This document shows, one piece after another, positions 57,014 to 64,000 of a DNA stretch of 64,000 nucleotides. Positions within the stretch are counted from its first letter, which is position 1. The number at the start of each line of letters is the position of its first letter. The stretch is from positions 62,001 through 126,000 of the forward strand of contig JAMPIV010016242.1 in assembly GCA_024509875.1 (NCBI GenBank), in the 5' to 3' direction. A model generated the notes under the pieces. That model searched no databases and had not been told where the DNA came from. It saw only the letters and a list, made by a program, of their open reading frames with translations. Position numbers and translations under genes: made by a program. The DNA is from Oreohelix idahoensis (lineage: Eukaryota; Mollusca; Gastropoda; Stylommatophora; Oreohelicidae).

Positions 57014-58920
57014 CGCTGTTAAGAACGTGGACTGATGAAAAGGCAGAGGAAAATATTACATCCTCATACCAATATGTGAATGAGCTGACCACTCGTTTAA
57101 AAACTGGCTGGAAACTTGCCAATGAAAATTTGAAACAAGCCAGGAAGAAACATGCTGCCTATTATAACAGGAAAGCTAAAGACAGAGATTTGGCTGTGGG
57201 AGAGAAGGTACTGCTTCTTCTACCCGGTAGTCAGAATAAGTTACAAATTGGATGGCAAGGTCCATATACAGTTCTAGAGAAGGTGTCTAGAACCAATTAT
57301 AAGATAGATAAGAAGGGGAAAGAAAAAATCTATCATGTGAATCTCCTGAAGAAATATTTGGAAAGAGAGCATCAGGAAGAGACACACTTGTTGACCTTGT
57401 CCATTGCCATGGAGATGAAAAAGGAACCACTTTCATCATTTGAATATCCATTACACCCCTGTGAGACAGCGGCACAGGTGAAAATCAGTATACATTTAAC
57501 GAAAACTCAGAAAGAGAGAGTACAACAGGTTCTAGATAATCATGCAGAGGTGTTAACAGACCGACCAGGGCATACAAACTTATTGGAATATGATATGAAG
57601 CTGATAGACCCCACACCTGTCTGTATGAAACCCTATTCGATTCCTTTTGCTAAGGAGAAAGCTTTGAAGGAAGAGATAGACTATTTGTTGAAGGAAGGAA
57701 TTATTTCACACAGTGAATCTTCGTATAGTTCCGGTGTTGTACTCTTAAGGAAGCCCTCTGGAGAACATAGACTCTGTATAGATTACAGGAGACTGAATGC
57801 TATTATAGAAGGACAGGTGGATCCATTGCCGGATACAAATCAGTTGTTTGCCAGACTAAATAAAGCTAAATATTTCTCAAAAGTGGATCTGAGTAAAGGA
57901 TACTATCAGATTCCAGTAAAGCCTGAGGTTAGACCATACCTAGCTTTTAGTACCTCAGAAGGACACTATGAGTTTAATAGATTGCCATTTGGATTGAAGA
58001 ATGCGCCTAGTGTCTTCTCTAGAATGATGAGAAAATTATTGGACCCTCTGAATAATCCATGTATCACAAATTTCATGGATGATATCCTTATAGCAACAGA
58101 AACATTTGAGGAACACATTGACTCTCTGAACATGCTGTTTAATCGACTTAGGGAAGCGAATTTAACAGCCCGACCAACCAAATGTTGCGTTGGATGTAAA
58201 GAATTGGAATTCTTGGGACACACAGTTTATCAGGGAAACATGACCCCTGACCCCAAGAATTTAGAGAAACTAAAGAAAGCCCCGAGACCACAAACCAAGA
58301 AAGACGTGAGATCCTTTGTCTCATTATGTGGTTTCTACCAAAAGTATATCAAAAACTTTAATTCCATATGTGCACCGTTAACTGAATTGACACGTAAGGG
58401 AAATCCAGATCGAATTACATGGACACCACAATGTGAAATGACTTACCAGGAATTAAAGGAAAAGCGCACAAGCAAACCTATTTTGAAATTACCTGACTTA
58501 AGTCAAGAATTCATTGTAAGGACTGATGCCAGTAATATTGGGTTAGGTGCAACTCTGCTACAGAGATCAGATGCATTGGATGGGGAATTAAGCCCAGTGG
58601 CATATGCTAGCAGAAAGTTGAATAAAGCTGAAACCAATTACTCAACTAGCGAAAAGGAATGTCTTGCAGTAATATGGGCGATAAAGAAATTCAATATTTA
58701 TCTGTATGGGAAGGCATTTAAGTTGCAAACGGATCACAAACCTTTGTCGTTTCTAGCACAGGCTAGACATGAGAATTCTAGATTACTCCGTTGGTCATTA
58801 TTGATGCAGCCATTTGAGTTTAGCATAGAGTATATAAGTGGAAAAACAAATCTGGGAGCGGATTTTTTAAGCCGCCATCCGTGTGATGAGAATCACCCTA
58901 AATCCCAGGAAAAATACTAA
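57014..58920 (+). CDS. pol: Element E integrase C-terminus, RT and RNase H
   Basis: Open in the frame of 57076-58920 from about 57014 (LLRTWTDEKAEEN matches B). First the integrase GPY module (WQGPYTVLEK, residues about 58-100 counted from 57076), then the linker. RT: LCIDYRRLN, YFSKVDLSKGYYQIP, LPFGLKNAPSVF, FMDD with its first Asp at 335, FLGHTV. RNase H: RTDASNIGLGA, SEKECLAV, QTDHKPL, GADFLSR. Ends at TAA 58920. All RT and RNase H catalytic residues are present. It is in a different frame from the segment before it. A working RT is possible, but there is no integrase catalytic core in the element. Confidence 0.9.
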
Positions 58921-58970
58921 ATTTCTCTATGTGTATATAGAATTATAGACTGACATATAACGTCTGTTTT

Positions 58971-58984
58971 AAGTGGGAAGAATT
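58971..58984 (+). promoter_or_regulatory. Element E polypurine tract
   Basis: AAGTGGGAAGAATT directly before the 3' LTR. Confidence 0.75.
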
Positions 58985-61391
58985 TGTCGTGTGAAATTCT
59001 AATCCACATATATAAATTAAAACGTAAATGTAAAGCCTAACAAATAAATTTAATAAAAGGAAAGAAGAATGGTAAAGAACAGTGCTGTCACAATGACTGT
59101 ACTCGAAATCCCCTTGTTTTCTCCTTCGTCTGCAAATTGTAACGTTTCACGTTGATAGTAAAAGCCTACTGCTTCAATACCCGCTTTCTACGATAAAACG
59201 TGTACTGCCTTTCTAAGAAAAACCTTGAGATACGCAAGCTGACCTATATTTAATATTCCATTCATGTCATTTTATACACTAAGTTACCATAAACGAAAGA
59301 CAGATGGACTAAGGATAGAAAGAAAGGGAGGGGCTGAAAGTCGGAACGCAGGCAATACTACCACAGTCTCGCGATACACAATTACTACCATCACGCGTGT
59401 AAAGCCACAAGCACTAGCTTTTTTTCAAATCGACAGTGATAAAAAACACTACCCATACGAGTTAGGTTTTAAAAACCTGAAAAACGCTTATTAGGGAACA
59501 TGACATTATACTGGTTTACGTTTGAAAACATTACAGTACCCAGACACCACATCGTATTCGAAGTGAACAGGAGGTAGAAGAAAATGCATATTTTGAACGC
59601 AGCCCCTTAGCCCATTAAATTTATATATTTGGGTTCCTTAGGACTTGCTGACAAAGAATATGTTAAACGTTACGCAAATAGTCTAGGAATTAACAAATTA
59701 TAGCCAAAAGAAATAGTGAGGGATGTCAGACAACACCAAAATCAGAATCGCTCAGTGGCAGATTTTCACACCACCATTGTACGGGAAATAGGCTGACATG
59801 TTACCTCCTATTTGATTGGCGGAAAGTAAATGTAAGGCTAAACACGATTAGTCGGACTATAAATACTACTTCTTTGTTGCTAGGGGAAACAGTAGTAGGG
59901 TACTTTTTTTCAAACGCTTGTGTAAACATGGCTCGATTGGTTAGACCCGCCAATATAGTCAATCAGAGGCGTCAGATCAGCACCACATTTTCAAATAAAC
60001 TTACTAAAGAACCAGTGCGTTGAGCGCCAGTGCATATTTTTCTAAATAAAAGCCTGGGACATCGGCAGATCGAAATTGTGCTATATTCATTGCCAGTCAA
60101 CGTAACTGTGTATTATTCCATGAATTGTGGTAAGCTTGAAATATTTTTAATGAAAATTGAATGTAAATTGATAATTTATGTCTGTATATATGTGTGGTTC
60201 AGTAGCGAACATGAGGTAAAGCCTATATAGTGCTCCAACCTGAACAGAAGGTGTCGGAGGAAAGTAAAACTACATGGAATTGCCAAACAGTACACTGACA
60301 CCTATCTTACTGACTAGAAAGAAATAATGCTGGAATTGCAGAGGCGTAGTAACCATTAGGGAGGAGTATACTGGTGAAAATTGTTTCAGATGAAGATAGC
60401 AGTTGGCCTACCGCTCTGAACTCAGTGTTTGTTATGTATTGTGTTCAGTCTGGAAATTTATTATAAATTAGTTCTGAAATAGGAGGTACAACCTTCTTGT
60501 TTCAGGGACCGTGGTCCTAAAGTTATTGAGCAGCACCTGGTCTGAGCTTTGCTGAATCTAGAGGCTGACAGCATACTCCTGGGTCCAGACAGTGACCAGT
60601 GAGGTGTCTCCAGAACACAGGGAGGCTATCGAGCAGAGGAGTCTTTCCTGCCGCCATCACGAAAGATAAGCGTCTGTGGCCAGAGGAGCTCAACATTATG
60701 CCCCCCCCACCCCCCCCCCCCCCCCCCCTCAAAATCTGACTTTATAATAAAACAGAGGGAAAATACAGTGTTTAAATTGATAGGAACTGTGAACTTTTCC
60801 CCATACTATTTCCAAGATAAACAAACACTTGAAGTCATGATGACAAATAACAACATAGCTTGAAAAAAACAAAACCAGTATTACCTCATATTACTACTAC
60901 ACAACTGACACACATAGGATAATATTAATAAAATATGTCACTACCAGGTTCATATTGATAAATTCTGTACATATAAATTGTAATTACAATTGATTGTGAT
61001 TCCTGGTTCACTTTGTATTTGAATCAGGACACATATATTAGTAAAAGTAATTAATACATATATATTTGAAAATTTACCAGTGACTCATTTAAGATAGTCT
61101 TATAGAGTGTTAAATGTGTGTGAGTGTCACAGTGTTGTACAGTGTTGTGGAATAAATTAAATTGTTTATCTGTCTGTTGTTGTTGTGACTTACACTTCAT
61201 CATTTACATAACCCTAGACATTTAACGTAGTCATCACAATATTCCAGAATAATTCTGACTGAGGTATAATGTGGTAGCAAGTAAGGTTATCTGTAAAACA
61301 CTACACCTATTAGATACAGATACCTTTACAGCTGATCTCAGTCAGTACACTAAGTCCCCTATAAATATTTATAACATCCCACTTTACCACA
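58985..61391 (+). repeat. Element E 3' LTR (2407 bp)
   Basis: Same as 52451-54830 apart from scattered changes, the 17 bp absent from the other copy, and a C-tract at 60701-60728 where the 5' LTR has only a short run near 54176. Confidence 0.95.
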
Positions 61392-61494
61392 AAGTATAAA
61401 AAACATTCTACATAAAAAAAACCTTAACCTCTGATGCGTACTCCATACGCGCTAATACTCCTAGCAGACGACATCTTTAAAATATGTCGTAACA
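61392..61494 (-). repeat. Element D 5' LTR, right piece
   Basis: Starts with the duplicated AAGTA (61392-61396) and continues TAAAAAACATTC... to TATGTCGTAACA at 61494, as in 45238-45342. AAGTT follows. Confidence 0.95.
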
Positions 61495-61777
61495 AAGTTA
61501 TACACAGATTTATTTCACAAATTATACGAATGACTTACTTTTGGATTCATATGGCGATAGCTTCCACACGGAAGGGCATGTAACAAGGAATCCATAGTAG
61601 TTGACTCAAAGAAAAGGGTTACAATCACAAATTAATCTCTCAAAGAATCCTAGCCTTCCTCTTGCTTCGAGGTTCATACGTCATCCTCTTGTTTTGCAAC
61701 AAGGCGCAAACCAATACCACGCACCAAATATGTGCGCTTTAGTGCGCGATGAATTTAACTACTATTATCTTCTTAAT

Positions 61778-61989
61778 CCCAACGGGCTGATCACCCGTTT
61801 GCCAGTCACTTTGATTACGGAAACAACAGCAAACGGATTGATTTGTCGTTGCCCTAAAGACGCCATTAGGTGTGATGGGAACAACGGCAAAGAAAATCTA
61901 TTCGCTGTTGCCCTTAAGACGCCACTAGGCGTAATGGCCACTGACTGCTTTGCCGGTCGTTGGCTAAGGACGGAAGAAGAAGAAGAAGA
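61778..61989 (+). mobile_element. (GAA)n-tailed SINE, copy 3
   Basis: Starts CCCAACGGGCTGATCACCCG and ends in (GAA)n. It is flanked by the perfect 11-bp duplication ATCTTCTTAAT (61767-61777 and 61990-62000). It carries both hairpin units (GACGCCATTAGGTGT, with one changed stem base, and GACGCCACTAGGCGT). Confidence 0.8.
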
Positions 61990-62000
61990 ATCTTCTTAAT

Positions 62001-64000
62001 ATCTTGGTTGATGCGTACTCTTTTAACAGCAGCCAGACATATGTCCACTTTGCTACTGTTAAGGCATCCAAAAAGGACGCAACAATGTGTTTTTTTTTTC
62101 TTCTTGGTAAGGCTTCAGTATGACGGACACCAGTAAGTATACGGCAGAAGAAAGACAGATTGCTATTGTTAGCGTTGTTCGTAAGTGACATCACTGCACT
62201 CCGAGCAAACCCATAATGTGATCAGTCTACCTCACCAACTGTCGAGGGTTTGAATGCTGATTGTTCCTGAAGTGCGTTGGTTGTAGACACACTTGTCTAA
62301 TTCTCTCATGCATCCATCTCTGCTAGTTTTACATTTGATGCTGAGTTCCAGCAGTCTGGATCATGTTGATTCATCGATTCCAATGTCGGTCTCTAACAGG
62401 CAATCATTAGCTATGCTTATTATCTTTCCTTTATCCAGATCCTATTTCCAACTATGGCGAAGCCTGAACTAAATTGGCAGAGGATCTCAGAGCAAGTCGG
62501 GCCCCAGAAATGCGCTGTGCAATGCCCGCGGGTGATTGATGTATGCTTTGGCACCCATCAGTCCACTCCAATATTATGGGTTAAATGATTTCTTAGTCAT
62601 TAGGCAACGACCCCTGGACTAAGTTTGACCAATGTGCCGATAGACTAGATGGCTGCTGGGTAAGTAGTAGTGCACTTTGGCTTTCTGGAGGGGTGAGCGG
62701 GGCGGCATCAGGCAGAAGGACTCCCTAAGGGGTATCCCTTGCCTCTTTTCTGGTATTGTGGCTCTACCAGGGTGATCTGATATTTCCACCATCTATTTCA
62801 AGTACACCAATGAATGATCTATCAAAACAAAATCATAGCGGGGAGCTACGGAGATCGTGCTCTTTGGTCGATACCTTCGACAGAAGAAAAGAGATAGATT
62901 ACTTGTACCTGTGTTCACGACCGAGCGCGAGAAACAACAAGTTTTTAAGACATAAGTACAAGACTTTTCGCACAAATTCGGTAAACCTGGGGATGGAGTT
63001 GTGCGCGCATCGGAGAGAAAGGATTTTTAACAGCAAGTGTCCTTAATTTCTTCTACATCTTCTGCGTTCGTCCTAAAAAGGAAGTTTGTTACGTTGTGTC
63101 GGCGTTTACAGCATAGCTGCGATATCTGCGCTTTTCGGCCCGACACATCCGTTTTCGGCATGGCATTTTTGGGACCGGGTTAACCTTCCCTCTTCGATCT
63201 CTACTCTCTCAGCCAGACTGCAGTGCTGCAGCCTGTTTCCATGACCACCTCTTGGAGGTGGAGAAGGGTCTTGGTCAGCTCTGGTTCGCTGACCCTGACG
63301 CAAGTAGTCAAGCTATGGGTCGCTTACTGCAATCCTCACATTTGATGCGTCTTCGGTCCCGTGTCCTTGATTTAAAACAGCAGTAGTCAACCCAGGAACT
63401 GAGGAGATCTGCTTTAGAAATCATGATATTTCTCTCAGAAGATCTACCCTGATAAAATTATATCTGCTTTCATGTTTCAGAGTATTGTGAATAATTGCAG
63501 CCTATAAGTAACTTTTATCTCCGCTGCTGGATCTGCTTCCTGCAATCCCATCTACAGAAAAGTGGAAAATTAAAATTACAGCTGTGGCACTGATATAATG
63601 ACTGCTGAGCTTCTACGGTACTTCAAAGGTGCCCAGCATATGAGAAACAGAGAAAGTACATATGGCCATCACCAGTACCATTCATAGAAAAGCTCTACGG
63701 AGATGTCATTAGCCTCAGACTGGCCACTGCTTTCTTTGAACATATTCAAGCTGGCGTCTGATGGTGAACGACGAAGAAATTAAACTATACATGTTACATA
63801 ATTTTAACTTCACTTCAAAGAAAAGATAGCTTTCTATTTTATTCAATTCGTGAATAGAGTGAAATTTAATAAGCTAAATTGCGGGTTTTCAATGGGAATG
63901 CGATGAAAGTAGCTCTAAACCTTGGGACAGAGCACTTTTAAATGCTGGTGGTAGAGAGCTAGTCCCAACTTTATCTGGGTTAAAAATTTCTGTCTCCCTC
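62001..64000. other. Unassigned right end of the window
   Basis: No gene recognised. The longest plus frame (62756-63046, 96 codons) and a minus frame at 63106-63303 show no domain I know. The region may hold a LINE 5' part or host non-coding sequence. I see no terminal repeats. Confidence 0.35.

Larger units (their letters stand above)
52451..61391 (+). mobile_element. Element E: Gmr1-lineage element without protease and integrase core, nested in the LTR of D
   Basis: LTRs at 52451-54830 and 58985-61391; target duplication AAGTA at 52446-52450 and 61392-61396. Gag and RT-RNase H are close to those of B, but the protease is missing in frame and the integrase core is replaced. The RT keeps FMDD. 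The LTRs are nearly identical apart from a 17-bp loss in the left one and an expanded C-run in the right one, so insertion was recent and probably in trans. Confidence 0.95.
44514..61494 (-). mobile_element. Element D: decayed Gmr1-lineage element lacking integrase, split by element E
   Basis: 3' LTR 44514-45342; interior 45343-51720; 5' LTR 51721-52450 plus 61397-61494, interrupted by E. The perfect duplication AAGTT is at 44509-44513 and 61495-61499. It is related to element A (same Gag start type, Asn/Arg-rich nucleocapsid, DSG protease, RT linker), but where A has integrase D has a 186-residue frame with two membrane segments. Lesions: stop in gag, frameshift in nucleocapsid, stops before and after protease, stop in RT. 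Confidence 0.95.

Overview
The window is animal nuclear DNA packed with transposable elements. I see no complete host gene. The tRNA-derived SINEs, LINE tails, hAT and piggyBac-type MITEs, GATA/GA/poly-C microsatellites and AT-rich spacers fit a repeat-rich invertebrate. A mollusc, perhaps a gastropod, is my best guess; this is inference and I cannot prove the species.

Layout. 1-1.5 kb: decayed 3' end of an R2-like LINE with a restriction-like endonuclease. 2.3-4.7 kb: a hAT-like non-autonomous element holding a SINE, a tRNA-derived SINE and microsatellites. 5.3-13.7 kb: element A, a nearly intact LTR retrotransposon with identical 675-bp LTRs. 13.7-18.3 kb: mostly unassigned, with a second copy of the first SINE and half of a relic LTR. 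18.3-35.3 kb: element B (TSD GCAAC), whose 3' LTR is split by element C (25677-33064, minus strand, TSD GATAG). 35.3-44.5 kb: LINE tails, one amplified into a 36-bp minisatellite, a TTAA MITE inside a LINE, and a solo LTR (TSD CCTAG) inside a tRNA-SINE. 44.5-61.5 kb: element D (minus strand, TSD AAGTT), whose 5' LTR is split by element E (52451-61391, plus strand, TSD AAGTA). 61.5-64 kb: a third copy of the (GAA)n SINE, then unassigned sequence.

How the parts fit together. Where intact (A and B), the order is gag, protease, integrase, reverse transcriptase, RNase H. Integrase before RT is the hallmark of the Gmr1-like branch of Ty3/gypsy. The Gag capsids look SCAN-like, as known for that branch. 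Two lineages are present: A/D (DSG protease, Asn/Arg-rich nucleocapsid without a CCHC knuckle, LTRs of 0.7-0.8 kb) and B/C/E (DTG protease or its remains, CCHC knuckle, LTRs of 2.3-2.45 kb). Only A looks close to autonomous. In C, D and E the integrase core is missing or replaced: in D by a reading frame with two membrane segments, in C and E by a basic module of unknown origin. These copies nevertheless have TSDs and similar LTRs, so they were probably mobilised in trans.

Most notable: (1) the repeatedly swapped integrase slot; (2) a Cys-x2-Cys-x13-Cys-x-His motif upstream of the protease in the A/D lineage; (3) a SINE family with a (GAA)n tail and a doubled hairpin, three copies of which each have their own 11-12 bp target duplication.
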